44,341 nt of DNA. It comes from Terriglobia bacterium (GTDB lineage: Bacteria; Acidobacteriota; Terriglobia; Terriglobales; Acidobacteriaceae). The stretch lies in contig JAIQFZ010000023.1 in the NCBI GenBank assembly GCA_020073015.1, forward strand, positions 1 through 44,341, given 5' to 3'. The position numbers were made by a program, and so were the translations under genes. The notes beneath the pieces are model-generated. The model searched no databases. It saw nothing but the letters and a program-made list of their open reading frames with translations, and had not been told where the DNA came from. Positions 16,427 to 25,480 of the stretch are shown piece after piece (position 1 is the first letter of the stretch; the number at the start of each line of letters is the position of its first letter).

Positions 16427-17977
16427 ATGGCAGATTTGCTGGCCAAGAAACCGTTGAATCTGATCTTGGAGGAATCGCAGGAAACCGGAGAGCACAGCCT
16501 GAAGCGGGCGCTCGGCCCGGGGAATCTTATATCTTTGGGAATTGGGGCCATCATCGGCACGGGCATTTTCGTGCTCACCGGCGCGGCGGCCGCCCAATAC
16601 GCGGGGCCTGCCATTGTTTTTTCCTTCATGCTCGCCGCACTCGGGTGCGTTTTCGCGGGGCTCTGCTATGCGGAATTCGCCTCGATGATCCCGGTCGCTG
16701 GTTCCGCGTACACCTACGGCTACGCGACGCTGGGCGAAATCTTTGCCTGGATTATCGGCTGGGATCTCATCCTAGAGTATGCTTTCGGAGCGGCCACGGT
16801 CGCTTCCGGATGGAGCGGATACGTCCTCAGCTTCCTGCAAGATTTCGGCATCCATATTCCCCCTGCATTGGCCGGAACACCAGGGGCGCAATTCGTGCAG
16901 TACAACGGACGATGGGAGGCGCTGGGGCGCATCTCGAAGACCTTAGCCGCCCACAACGTGGATCCATCGAGCCTTCCGCACGCCACTGGCGTTTTCAACT
17001 TGGTGGCATTTTTTGGCATCGCACTGATGACCACCATTCTGGTCATCGGTATCAAAGAGTCCGCCAATCTGAATTCCTTTATCGTTGTGATCAAGGTCAC
17101 GGTGCTTCTGATTTTCCTCGGCATCGGAGCCCATTACATCCTGCGCCATGCTTCTTTGGCTTCGGCCAACTGGACTCCCTTCATCCCCCCGAATGAGGGA
17201 GAGTTTGGCAAGTATGGAATATCGGGCATCGTGCGTGCGGCCGGAGTCATCTTCTTCGCGTACATCGGATTTGATGCGGTTTCTACCGCTGCGCAGGAAG
17301 CGAAGAATCCGAAGCGAGACATGCCTATTGGCATCCTGGGCTCGCTGGTGATCTGCACAATCCTCTATATCTTGGTAGCTGGAGTGCTCACTGGCCTGGT
17401 GAAGTACAACACCTTGAATGTTCCGGATCCGATCGCCGTGGGCATTGATCAAGCGGGCGTTCGCTGGGGCAGCTTCCTGGTGAAGTTGGGCGCGATCTGC
17501 GGGTTGACCAGCACCATGGTGGTCATGCTTCTAGGACAGTCACGCGTTTTCTTCTCGATGTCGCGCGACGGCCTCTTGCCGAAATGGTTCAGCCAGATTC
17601 ATACCCGGTTTCGTACACCTTACATTTCTTCAATTTTTGTCGGAATCTTCGTCGCGATTTTCGCCTCCGTGATTCCCATCGCCATTTTGGGGGAACTGGT
17701 GAGCATTGGTACGCTACTGGCGTTTGTGATCGTTTGCGCCGGGGTGTGGATGATCCGCCGCACCAATCCAGAGATGCCGCGGCCATTTAAGGCTCCGATG
17801 GTGCCTTTTGTACCAATCATGGGGATTGTCATCTCGCTGCTCATGATGGTTGGTTTACCCGGTGACACTTGGCTCCGGTTGATCGTCTGGCTGGTGATCG
17901 GAATGGTGATTTATTTCGGCTACGGACGCCATCACAGTCGTGTGCAGGTAGCGTTGGAGGGTCGCAAGACAGAGTAA
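16427..17977 (+). CDS. APC superfamily amino acid permease, cationic transporter-like
   Basis: A 516-residue inner-membrane permease of the CAT/YfnA branch. The cytoplasmic start (LKRALGPGNLISLGIGAIIG) is followed by TGIFVLTGAAAAQYAGPAI (helix 1) and CYAEFASMIPVAGSAYTYGY (helix 2-3). ELIGW-type sequence appears here as EIFAWIIGWDLILEYAFG. Helix 8 carries FFAYIGFDAVSTAAQEAKNP, highly typical of this branch. About 12 helices are expected. GAGGAGAACC precedes the ATG. It has the same length as the upstream permease but clearly a different subfamily, so the pair is not a recent duplication. Confidence 0.92.
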   Translation: MADLLAKKPLNLILEESQETGEHSLKRALGPGNLISLGIGAIIGTGIFVLTGAAAAQYAGPAIVFSFMLAALGCVFAGLCYAEFASMIPVAGSAYTYGYATLGEIFAWIIGWDLILEYAFGAATVASGWSGYVLSFLQDFGIHIPPALAGTPGAQFVQYNGRWEALGRISKTLAAHNVDPSSLPHATGVFNLVAFFGIALMTTILVIGIKESANLNSFIVVIKVTVLLIFLGIGAHYILRHASLASANWTPFIPPNEGEFGKYGISGIVRAAGVIFFAYIGFDAVSTAAQEAKNPKRDMPIGILGSLVICTILYILVAGVLTGLVKYNTLNVPDPIAVGIDQAGVRWGSFLVKLGAICGLTSTMVVMLLGQSRVFFSMSRDGLLPKWFSQIHTRFRTPYISSIFVGIFVAIFASVIPIAILGELVSIGTLLAFVIVCAGVWMIRRTNPEMPRPFKAPMVPFVPIMGIVISLLMMVGLPGDTWLRLIVWLVIGMVIYFGYGRHHSRVQVALEGRKTE

Positions 17978-17995
17978 GACAGGCTTCTTCGTCGA

Positions 17996-18025
17996 GACGG
18001 GCGGGGGGCGCCCGTCGCTCCATCA
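17996..18025. repeat. Dispersed hairpin repeat (GCTCCATCA type)
   Basis: GACGGGCG (17996-18003), five G residues, and CGCCCGTC (18009-18016), followed by GCTCCATCA. It lies between convergent genes and could also serve as a factor-dependent or weak terminator, though it lacks a T tract. Confidence 0.65.
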
Positions 18026-18029
18026 CCGG

Positions 18030-18809
18030 CTACTGCTCTTGCGTTTTCCGGACAATCGCCGTGACCAGTCGGCGTGGGGAGAAGCGCACCGACTGTGCCA
18101 ACAGCCAATTCTTGAATCCTGAAATCACCACGGGTTTTCCTGCTATCAGCGCGCGATAACCGTCTTCGGCTACGGTGCGCGCGTCCATCGAACCGAACTT
18201 CAGCAGGTTCATGCCGGTGGCTTTCGCGCGCTTGTGGAACTCGGTCGTGGTTGCGCCTGGACACAGGCAGGTTACGGTCACACCCGATCCGTGGAGTTCG
18301 TTCGCCAAGGCCTCTGACAAATACAGGACATACGCTTTTGTCGCAAAGTACACGGCCATTAGCGGCCCCGGCTGAAACGCCGCAGTGGACGCCAGATTCA
18401 GGATCCGTCCGTTTTTTCGTTCGATCATTCCGGGTAGATACAGACGAGTCAGGTGTGTGAGCGTGGTGACGTTGAGCTGGATCTGGCGGAGACATTCTTC
18501 GAGATCGCTCTCGACGAACAGGCCATATTGGCCGAATCCCGCATTATTCACGAGCACATCGACAACCACATCAGCGCGCGTGGTCTGATCGAGCACGTAC
18601 GCGGAAGCGCCCGGCTCGGTCAGGTCGACGGCAAGAATCAATGAGCGCGTGCCATGTGCCTTTTCGAGTTCGGAGGCGAGTTGGCGGAGTTTATCGGCAC
18701 TGCGCGCAACCAGGACGAGATTGTGATTCTCGCGCGCGAAGATGCGGGCCAGTTCCAGTCCGATGCCGGAAGATGCGCCGGTGATGAGAGCGGTTTTGCG
18801 TTCGGCCAT
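18030..18809 (-). CDS. Short-chain dehydrogenase/reductase
   Basis: A 259-residue cytoplasmic NADP(H)-type SDR oxidoreductase. The cofactor motif TGASSGIG is at residues 10-17, with Arg36 (VARSADKL) suggesting NADPH. NNAG is at 88-91, and the catalytic set is Asn113, Ser141, Tyr154 and Lys158 (YFATK). It most resembles the DltE/YqjQ-like classical SDR group with substrate unknown. The C-terminal tail (about 225-259) is longer and basic. It converges on the permease gene and is followed upstream by an intergenic inverted repeat. Confidence 0.9.
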   Translation of the reverse strand: MAERKTALITGASSGIGLELARIFARENHNLVLVARSADKLRQLASELEKAHGTRSLILAVDLTEPGASAYVLDQTTRADVVVDVLVNNAGFGQYGLFVESDLEECLRQIQLNVTTLTHLTRLYLPGMIERKNGRILNLASTAAFQPGPLMAVYFATKAYVLYLSEALANELHGSGVTVTCLCPGATTTEFHKRAKATGMNLLKFGSMDARTVAEDGYRALIAGKPVVISGFKNWLLAQSVRFSPRRLVTAIVRKTQEQ

Positions 18810-18830
18810 TGTGGTTCCTGTGGGGAGATT

Positions 18831-18906
18831 TTCTTAGTGTCCCTTTGTGTCCTTTGTGGTTTGTGCTTTTTGATAACCACCAAGGACACGAAGGAGCACG
18901 AAGGAA
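18831..18906. repeat. Imperfect inverted repeat, TTTGTGTCC family
   Basis: The left arm at 18831-18861 (with CCTTTGTGTCCTTTGTGGTT) and the right arm at 18875-18906 (with AACCACCAAGGACACGAAGG) pair over about 30 bases with a 13-base loop. Such arms are familiar from intergenic regions of Acidobacteriota and related environmental phyla and give spurious short reading frames. It lies between two minus-strand genes. Confidence 0.8.
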
Positions 18907-18913
18907 AAACAAA

Positions 18914-18940
18914 GGCGGGTCCGAAGACCCGCCTCTACAC
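18914..18940. repeat. Dispersed hairpin repeat (TCTACA type)
   Basis: GGCGGGTC (18914-18921), CGAA, GACCCGCC (18926-18933), then TCTACAC. The GNRA-like CGAA loop closes a perfect 8-bp stem. It lies just beyond the 3' end of the LacD-like gene and directly adjoins the larger inverted repeat. Confidence 0.7.
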
Positions 18941-18955
18941 TTGAAAGCGGAATGG

Positions 18956-19957
18956 CTAGACCATCACCGGTTCCACTTCGTAAATCGAGTGCCACGATGT
19001 GGCAGCCTTCAGTTTGCCGTTGACGTTGTTGATATTCTTCACGCCTTCGGTTTCCAGCCACTTGCGGAAGGCGGCGGCACCCTGCTTAGCGTAAATCGGG
19101 ATTCCTTCCTTCCAGGTGGCACGTCCACAGAGCACGCCGTTGAACTTCACGCCGGACTCTCCGGCCAGTTCGAGCGTCTCGCTGAATTCCGCGTTGCTGA
19201 CCCCGGCCGAGAGATAGATGAACGGCTTGGTCGCGACGCTGGCAGCCTTGTGGAACAGGTCGATGGCTTCTTTCTTGTTGTATGCCTTCTCGCCGCCGAA
19301 CGACTTCGTGCCCTCAACGAACTTCATGTTCACGGGCACTTCGACTTTGAGCACGTCGACGCCGTAACGCGGCTTGCTGAACTCGCGCATACTCTCGGTG
19401 ACGATGTGGGGTTTCTTCTTCGCGTACTCGAGACCCTTCTCGTCCGCACCTTCTTCGTAGCCGACAAACTCGAGGAAGTACGGAATATCGTTGGCACGGC
19501 ATTCGTCGCCGATGCGCTCGACCCAGGCATGCTTCTTTTCGTTGACGTCCTTGGGATCGTAGGGTGTGTAGTAGAGCAAAATCTTGACGCAGTCCGCGCC
19601 CGCTTCTTTCAGGCGGCGTGCCGACCACAGGTCGAGCAGGTCGGGCAGGCGTCCGGGACCGGTCTTGTCATAGCCGGTCTTCTCATAGGCCAACAGCAGG
19701 CCGGCGTTCTTGGCGCGGCGCTTGGAAGCGGGCAGACCCCACTCAGGATCGAGGAGGATGGCGCTGGCGTGTGGAGTCAGTACCTCGGTTACCAGCGACT
19801 TGAATTCTTCCATCATTTCGTCGGAGACGGCTGAGCCCTTCTCCTTCGCGAGAGACTTCTGCAGCGAGCCGCGCTGATCCATAGCAGCGGCGGCGATGAC
19901 GCCGTGATCGTTCGAGACAGCTTTGAGCCCCTTGAGTTTGCCAGGGGTGAGTTTCAT
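18956..19957 (-). CDS. lacD: LacD-like tagatose-1,6-bisphosphate aldolase
   Basis: A 333-residue class I aldolase. It cleaves tagatose 1,6-bisphosphate (and often other ketose bisphosphates) to DHAP and glyceraldehyde 3-phosphate. The N-terminus MKLTPGKLKGLKAVS and the block AAAMDQRGSLQKSL are characteristic. Lys204 in DVLKVEVPVN aligns with the Schiff-base lysine of LacD, and the phosphate end is PFIYLSAGVS. The start at 19957 is chosen because GGAGG lies six bases before it; the frame is open further upstream. No other tagatose pathway genes are nearby, so it may serve as a general sugar-bisphosphate aldolase. Confidence 0.88.
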   Translation of the reverse strand: MKLTPGKLKGLKAVSNDHGVIAAAAMDQRGSLQKSLAKEKGSAVSDEMMEEFKSLVTEVLTPHASAILLDPEWGLPASKRRAKNAGLLLAYEKTGYDKTGPGRLPDLLDLWSARRLKEAGADCVKILLYYTPYDPKDVNEKKHAWVERIGDECRANDIPYFLEFVGYEEGADEKGLEYAKKKPHIVTESMREFSKPRYGVDVLKVEVPVNMKFVEGTKSFGGEKAYNKKEAIDLFHKAASVATKPFIYLSAGVSNAEFSETLELAGESGVKFNGVLCGRATWKEGIPIYAKQGAAAFRKWLETEGVKNINNVNGKLKAATSWHSIYEVEPVMV

Positions 19958-20082
19958 AATTCCTCCAGAAAATTTCAGATGAGTGCAGCGTAAGGTCAAT
20001 TCTAAACCAAAAGCGGGCTCAGGGCTTTCGGCGCGGGGCTCTCCGAGGGTCCTGGGGCGCAAGGAAGAAATCGATCTCGAAA

Positions 20083-22449
20083 TTATCGCTTGGGGAACTG
20101 GTAGCGCAAGCCGATGCGGGCGAGAACGGGAGGGCCCAGGCTTGGGACCGGTGGAGGCGCGGGCGGAGGGACTGGTACGGGGGTTAGAGCCGTGTAATAG
20201 CGCTGGTTGAATACATTTTCGGAGGCAGCGAAGACTTCCAGGCCATGACCGAGCGAGCGGCCGAGGTACAGGTCAACGGTGAAGAACCGTTTCAGCAAAA
20301 AGGTGTTCAGGTCGTCATCGAATTGCTGGCCGACGAAGGTTCCTTGCACGGTGGCGGTGATGATCTTGGGATGGACGTAGCGGGCCTGCAGCGTGAACTG
20401 CTGGTGCGGAACCTCGGGAACCCAATTGCCTACGAGCGACGGGTTCAACACAATCACGGAGGGATCCGGTGTGTAGCTGGATACCACGGCGTGCGCGAAC
20501 TGGTAGCCTCCGGCAAGCTGAAGCGTATTACTGATCCGGAATTCGCCGTCCAGATTCAAGCCGGTCGAGAGCGTCCGGGCGACGTTTTCTTTCTTGCGCA
20601 GGATCGGCGGGGGCGTTTGGCTGAGCGTGACGTTCACGATGGCGTCGGTAATGTCGTTCCAGAAAAAAGTTGTTCTTAGATTCAGGCGGTCGGAGAGCAA
20701 GCTTTGCCGGACTCCCGCTTCCACTCCCGTCAATCGTTCCGCATGCAAGGTGGGGTTGCCGTTCGTTACGGCGTTGCCTTGACGAAAACTGCGATAGAGT
20801 TCGTTCAGTGTTGGCGCGCGGAAGGCGCGATAACCCGAAGCAGTCAGTGAAGTGCTATGTCCGACCCGGTAGAGCAGCGATGCGCGCGGGTTGAGAGCAT
20901 CGGCACTGCGATCGGCGTATGGGAATACGGTGGGGACGTTCGAGCGGATCTGAATGAGGCGGGCGCTGAAATCACTCCAGTGATCGTAGCCGAGCGATAG
21001 ATTCGCAATCAGCCGTGGTGTGATCTGGAGAATGTCTTCTCCAAAAAGCCGTGTTGTGCGCTCTCTTCCGCCGCTCAAGTTTGTACCGACGGTGACAACG
21101 TCATTACTGGAACCATGCACTTCCCGCATCTCAAAGCCTGCGACGAGCGTCTGGACCCGGCCGACGGGGCGCGACCATTGGGCGCTGCCACCCAGAGCTT
21201 GTGACGGGACGTACTGGTCGTCGGTCAGGGTTTCGGAATTGCGGTCCGATGTAACCGCGGAAAAAGTCTGGTGGTACGACTCGAAGAGTCCGAAGAGGCG
21301 GGCTGAGATTGCTCCCACACTTGCCGTTTCGTAGTTCCAGCCGGTGGCGAAGTCGCCCAATTGCGTGGTGTTCTTCTGGATCACGGTGCCGTTGTGCCGG
21401 CCTTCATCGAAGTAGGAGCCGCGCGCAAAGAAACGGCTGAAGTTGCCAAACCGCCGGCCGAGTTCGACCGTGGTTAGTTCGTGGCGGGAATTGGCGGGCG
21501 AATCGACTGCACCGCGCTGGGACTCCGGCACCGGAATATAACCATTCGTGCGGAAGAGATCCGTGGATGCCGAACCTTGCCACGGCCCCAGGCGAGTTGC
21601 GGCGAAGAGCGATAACTCGGGCGTGTTTTCGCTGCCCCAGGATCCTTCGGCGGAGATCGCGGTTTGTTCGGGCTGGCGGGTCCGGAACTGAATCACTCCA
21701 CCCATGGCCGTCGAACCGTAGAGGCTGGCGTCGGCACCTCCGCGAACCACCTCCACGTCGCTGATGGATTCGCGGACAACGCGGTCCCAGTAAACCCATC
21801 CGCCGAAGGGATCGTTGAGCGGGATGTCATCCACCAGGACGAGGGCGCGGCTGGTGCCACTGGCGCCGACCCCACGCATGGAGACTCCTTGCGTGCTGGG
21901 ATTCGCGGTGCGGCTGCTGGAACGGCGAAAGAGCGTGAAACCCGGAACCTTACGCAGCACGTCATCGAGCGCGACCGCCGGGGTCGTGGCCAGATCATCG
22001 TGGGAGATGGTTACGCTGTCGGCCGGAGAGTCCTCCAGTGCGGTGTTAATCCGGGTGGCGGTGACGAGAACGTGCTGGCTGGCGTAATCCGAATCAAATT
22101 GCGGATGCAGGACGAGCTTGAGGTGCGTTTCGTGATTCCAGGGGCGCTGAAGAGGAAGAAATCCGGGCGCTCTGGCGGAAATGGTTCCGGACGCGGCGTC
22201 GATGTGGAGTTGGAATTGTCCGGCCGAATTCGTTTGAGCTGCAGTGTGGTAGTTCCCGCTGGTGAATTCCACGCGAGCGCCTTCGATCACGGCACCGGAA
22301 GGATCTTCTACGACACCCGTCACCGTTGAGGGCGCGGCTTGCGCGTGCGCGGACAGCGCCGCGAGCACAAGACAAGTGGCCGCAACGAGGCAGCGGAGTC
22401 TGGCGCGCAGACTCCACCAGCGGACTGAGCAAATGGGAATCATCGGCAT
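20083..22449 (-). CDS. TonB-dependent outer-membrane receptor
   Basis: About 788 residues if started at 22449. Order: signal peptide ending near AHAQA; carboxypeptidase-regulatory-like beta-sandwich (VTGVVEDPSGAVIEGARVEF ...); plug domain (VSITHDDLATTPAVALDDVL ... VDDIPLNDPFGGWVYW, VEVVRGGADASLYGSTAMGG); then a 22-strand barrel with ASGYRAFRAPTLNELYR and a short aromatic-ended C-terminus. It imports an unknown large nutrient (siderophore, vitamin or glycan) using TonB energy. A GTG at 22524 overlapping the rph stop would add 25 residues before the signal peptide; the ATG at 22449 gives a better signal sequence. The barrel is short of some long acidobacterial Oar-like receptors. Confidence 0.88.
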   Translation of the reverse strand: MPMIPICSVRWWSLRARLRCLVAATCLVLAALSAHAQAAPSTVTGVVEDPSGAVIEGARVEFTSGNYHTAAQTNSAGQFQLHIDAASGTISARAPGFLPLQRPWNHETHLKLVLHPQFDSDYASQHVLVTATRINTALEDSPADSVTISHDDLATTPAVALDDVLRKVPGFTLFRRSSSRTANPSTQGVSMRGVGASGTSRALVLVDDIPLNDPFGGWVYWDRVVRESISDVEVVRGGADASLYGSTAMGGVIQFRTRQPEQTAISAEGSWGSENTPELSLFAATRLGPWQGSASTDLFRTNGYIPVPESQRGAVDSPANSRHELTTVELGRRFGNFSRFFARGSYFDEGRHNGTVIQKNTTQLGDFATGWNYETASVGAISARLFGLFESYHQTFSAVTSDRNSETLTDDQYVPSQALGGSAQWSRPVGRVQTLVAGFEMREVHGSSNDVVTVGTNLSGGRERTTRLFGEDILQITPRLIANLSLGYDHWSDFSARLIQIRSNVPTVFPYADRSADALNPRASLLYRVGHSTSLTASGYRAFRAPTLNELYRSFRQGNAVTNGNPTLHAERLTGVEAGVRQSLLSDRLNLRTTFFWNDITDAIVNVTLSQTPPPILRKKENVARTLSTGLNLDGEFRISNTLQLAGGYQFAHAVVSSYTPDPSVIVLNPSLVGNWVPEVPHQQFTLQARYVHPKIITATVQGTFVGQQFDDDLNTFLLKRFFTVDLYLGRSLGHGLEVFAASENVFNQRYYTALTPVPVPPPAPPPVPSLGPPVLARIGLRYQFPKR

Positions 22450-22520
22450 GGGGCGGGCAAGAATATCCGCCCTGCACTTTGAGGGTACCAAGCGGAGTGG
22501 CGCGACTGTTATGACCGAAG

Positions 22521-23258
22521 TCACTGCCGCAGAGCGAGTGTTCCCAGTAAGGACTGCTGCTTCGCGACCAGCGAATGGATTCCCTGGCGGGCCAGGGAGA
22601 TCATTTTTGCGAGTTGCGCGTCGTCGAAGACCTGGTGCTCGGCGGTGGCTTGCAGTTCCACGATCTTGTTGCCGGCGGTCATGACGAAATTCATGTCGAC
22701 GTCGGCGCGTGAGTCTTCTTCGTAGTTCAGGTCGAGAAGGATTTCGCCATCGACAATGCCGATGCTGATGGCAGCGACATAATCCTTGATCGGCACGGTG
22801 GTGAGGGTTCCGGCGTCAATGAGGCGCTGCAGGGCCAGGCCTAGGGCGACGAACGCCCCGGTGATGGACGCCGTGCGGGTGCCGCCGTCGGCTTGAATCA
22901 CGTCGCAGTCAATCCAGATGGTGCGCTCGCCCAACCGGGTGAGGTCGGCGACGGCGCGCAGGGAGCGGCCGATCAGGCGCTGGATTTCCTGCGTGCGTCC
23001 GCTCGGGCGGCCCTTGGAGGATTCGCGCGCGGTGCGGGTCAGGGTGGAGCGGGGAAGCATGCCGTATTCGCTGGAGATCCATCCTTTGCCGGAGTTGCGC
23101 ATGAAGGCGGGTACGGCTTCTTCAACGGACGCCGTGCAGATGACGCGGGTATTGCCCACTTCGATCAGCGCTGAGCCTTCGGCGGTAGAAATGAAGTCGG
23201 GAATGATGTTGACGGGCCGAATCTGGTCAGGAGTGCGATTGTCGCTGCGAAAGATCAT
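22521..23258 (-). CDS. rph: Ribonuclease PH
   Basis: A 245-residue phosphorolytic 3'-5' exoribonuclease that trims tRNA 3' ends, active as a hexamer. The family opening [13 protein letters not shown], the block [36 protein letters not shown] (Arg residues that contact phosphate), [19 protein letters not shown] and the acidic catalytic region [17 protein letters not shown] are all intact. The length is standard. Its stop overlaps a potential GTG start of the TonB receptor, but a biological link is doubtful. Upstream on the minus strand lies a large inverted repeat and then the GerMN/amidase pair. Confidence 0.96.
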   Translation of the reverse strand: MIFRSDNRTPDQIRPVNIIPDFISTAEGSALIEVGNTRVICTASVEEAVPAFMRNSGKGWISSEYGMLPRSTLTRTARESSKGRPSGRTQEIQRLIGRSLRAVADLTRLGERTIWIDCDVIQADGGTRTASITGAFVALGLALQRLIDAGTLTTVPIKDYVAAISIGIVDGEILLDLNYEEDSRADVDMNFVMTAGNKIVELQATAEHQVFDDAQLAKMISLARQGIHSLVAKQQSLLGTLALRQ

Positions 23259-23280
23259 TGGGGAGGATTCTAAATCATAT

Positions 23281-23372
23281 TAGGCTCTGGGCCTTAGGCG
23301 TTGGGCCCTAGGTTTTGAATCGGAAGGTTGGAAGCTTCGACCTAGAGCCCAAAGCCCAGCGCCCAAAGCCTA
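23281..23372. repeat. Imperfect inverted repeat between rph and GerMN gene
   Basis: Arms of about 32 bases at 23281-23312 and 23341-23372 are rich in GGGC and AGGC/GCCT steps and pair imperfectly around a 28-base spacer. It fills most of the 117-base gap between the GerMN stop and rph start and may attenuate readthrough. Confidence 0.65.
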
Positions 23373-23375
23373 TTC

Positions 23376-23954
23376 TCAATGCGTTGCCTGCGCGATTGTA
23401 CTGGCATCGAAGAAATCGGTTAGATCGGCGTGGCCTGCCAGCGTTTCGCGTTCGTTCCCTTCGACCAGAATCCGGACGCGAGTAACTCCGGGAACATTCA
23501 CCGCCAGCGTTTCGACCAGCGAGTTGACGGTGAGTTGTTCGTCAAGGACGCCGGAACGGTGCTGGTCGGCGAACGCGGTGTTGAGGTCAATCACGGCAGC
23601 GCCGGGAGCGACCAGGTAGATGCTGCGAATGTCGGCGGCGGGAGCGAGAGGATGGCCAGCGTCCGGTTGCTGGTAGATGCGTAAGAGCGCGCGCAGCAAC
23701 TCTTCGGCCCGCTGCTGGCGTCCGCCAGGGAGAGGGATTTGCGCGGACTGGGCGCGGAGCGTGCCGGCGGCATCATCGGCAATGTAGAGAGTCACGGTTT
23801 CGGTTGGACCCGAAGGCGGGGGAGCGACCGGTTGCAAGTCGGCGGCAGACTGAAGCGTGCCAGCCTGGCGGCGCATGCGGCGAACGTAAGTGCCCATCGC
23901 TACGACCACCACCAGCATCGCGGCAACGGCAATGACCAGACTGCGGGGGATCAC
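23376..23954 (-). CDS. GerMN-domain membrane-anchored protein
   Basis: A 192-residue protein with one N-terminal membrane anchor (about residues 5-24) and a Pro-rich linker. The extracytoplasmic GerMN domain (about 52-175) shows VTLYIADDAAG, a helix with EELLRALLR, SIYLVAPGAAVIDLNTAF and LVETLAVNVPGVTRVRILVEGN. GerMN domains were first seen in the spore protein GerM but are widespread in non-sporulating bacteria in cell-wall contexts. The ATG overlaps the stop of the upstream amidase by four bases (ATGA), indicating coupling with a peptidoglycan hydrolase. A role in positioning or regulating the amidase is inference. Confidence 0.85.
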   Translation of the reverse strand: MIPRSLVIAVAAMLVVVVAMGTYVRRMRRQAGTLQSAADLQPVAPPPSGPTETVTLYIADDAAGTLRAQSAQIPLPGGRQQRAEELLRALLRIYQQPDAGHPLAPAADIRSIYLVAPGAAVIDLNTAFADQHRSGVLDEQLTVNSLVETLAVNVPGVTRVRILVEGNERETLAGHADLTDFFDASTIAQATH

Positions 23955-25396
23955 GGTTGCACCCCCATCCGGTCGCGGAAGGGGGCGACCGCGTCGGCAA
24001 TGGCGGCAGCCGCCTGCTGCTGATAGTTGGCGGAGGGCAGATCGGAAATCCCGTTTGGGCCGGGGGCGAGTTCCACGGCGAGGGCCGGCATCAGCACATT
24101 GTTCAGGGGACGCAGAGACGCGGATGATCCGCGCGCGGGGAGCTGTCGCTTCTGCATCTCGCTCACAACCGCCGCGGCCACCGTGCGGCTGACTGGCAAA
24201 GCCCGTGCTTGCGCCCCGTTCCAGGCATGAAACGTTCCATTACTTCGGCCTTCGACGGGCAGCAGGGCGGTGTACACGCGGGCGCCAGTCCCCTGGGAAG
24301 CGGCGTGCAAGCTGATGTAGATGCCGGCGCGAGCGGCATTGGCGGCTCCGGCGCGCTGATCCAGGGTGAGGTTGAGATCAGCGTCGCGCAGCAGAACGAC
24401 CGAGAAGCCGCGTTGCTCCAGTTCGTGACGAAGCAGGCGCGCGAATCCCAGGGTGACGTCTTTTTCCGCAAGTGTTGCGGTCAAGGCGGAGCCGCGCTCA
24501 TCGCCGCCGTGGGCAGGATCGACGACCGCAAGAACACGGTGGCTGGTGTCCCCGGACGATGCAGCCGTGATCTGGCCCGCAGGCGGTGGCCCGGTTGGGT
24601 TCTGCGGGACGGGCCCCCCTGGGAATGTTGGCGGCGACGGCGCCGTACCGACCGCCGCAGACGGTTGCACGGCCGCTACCGTAATCGTTCGTCCACCGTT
24701 GCTGAAGGTGGCCATCAGCGCAGCGTTGGCGGAAACGTCCAATTCAGCAGCGCCGTTGCTCTCGGAATATCCGACTTGCGTGATGACCTTGTTGTCGAAG
24801 GAAATTGACTGGCCGCCGGGCGGCACCACCGGATCGCGCCGGAACAGCATGCGCAGCTTGCCAGGCTCGGTGGAGATGGTCGGATTCACCGGGGCAGTGA
24901 AATTGAGCACCAGGCGTGGAGGTGCGCCGGGATCCAACAGGATGCTGGACTGTATGGCGACATCGCCAATGAACAGGCGGCGGGCGCTCTCGCGAAAATT
25001 AACGGGCGCTCCCAGGAAGCGAGGCAACAACGTGCTCAGCGAACTTACAGGAACGAGGCCGCGCGAGTTGTCAAAAAGGAAGGGAAGCGGGAGATCGTAG
25101 TCGCGCCCCCCAATTCGCGCGCGCGCCCTTCCGGGAACGAATTCGCTGTCGATGGCGTTGTAGCGGAGTTTCCAGCGTGAGCCGCTTTTTTCGGCGGACA
25201 CACGGCCCAGCGGCTCGAGAAGTTCCAACAACCCAACGTACTCATGGCCCGCGCGGTCGATCACGGGCAGCGCGTACGTTGCCACCGAAGAGTAGACCGA
25301 CACTCGCTTTTCGTCGGCGGAGGTTGCGGCGGAGAGGAGGGTCAGGGCGAGCAGGAAGACAAGGGCTGGTCGCGAGAGTGCTGCTAAAACCCGCAT
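23951..25396 (-). CDS. N-acetylmuramoyl-L-alanine amidase (AmiC/Amidase_3 type)
   Basis: A 481-residue exported zinc amidase that cuts the amide bond between MurNAc and L-Ala in peptidoglycan. A signal peptide spans about residues 1-27. Residues 35-150 resemble a copper-amine-oxidase-N-like/wall-associated beta domain, 150-243 an AMIN-like beta domain, and 250-280 a Pro/Gly linker. The catalytic domain (about 287-478) has zinc ligands His296 (DPAHGG), Glu311 (LAEKDV) and His364 (SLHA) and catalytic Glu442 (AVELAPG). It is coupled to the GerMN gene. It likely acts in the periplasm in septal or wall turnover. Confidence 0.92.
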   Translation of the reverse strand: MRVLAALSRPALVFLLALTLLSAATSADEKRVSVYSSVATYALPVIDRAGHEYVGLLELLEPLGRVSAEKSGSRWKLRYNAIDSEFVPGRARARIGGRDYDLPLPFLFDNSRGLVPVSSLSTLLPRFLGAPVNFRESARRLFIGDVAIQSSILLDPGAPPRLVLNFTAPVNPTISTEPGKLRMLFRRDPVVPPGGQSISFDNKVITQVGYSESNGAAELDVSANAALMATFSNGGRTITVAAVQPSAAVGTAPSPPTFPGGPVPQNPTGPPPAGQITAASSGDTSHRVLAVVDPAHGGDERGSALTATLAEKDVTLGFARLLRHELEQRGFSVVLLRDADLNLTLDQRAGAANAARAGIYISLHAASQGTGARVYTALLPVEGRSNGTFHAWNGAQARALPVSRTVAAAVVSEMQKRQLPARGSSASLRPLNNVLMPALAVELAPGPNGISDLPSANYQQQAAAAIADAVAPFRDRMGVQP

Positions 25397-25480
25397 GGGT
25401 GGCGCCTTCCAGCGGCCGGGCTGAGGGGTGTGCCGGAGAGCGTCAGCCGCCCCTCCGCGGCTGGACTCGCGAGACCGGTT

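Noticed and set aside
14800-17977. Recent tandem duplication of amino acid permeases
   Set aside because: The two proteins have equal length but different subfamily signatures and little direct sequence similarity.
18809-19834. Plus-strand open frame of 341 codons
   Set aside because: It begins in a hairpin repeat and is antisense to the LacD-like gene.
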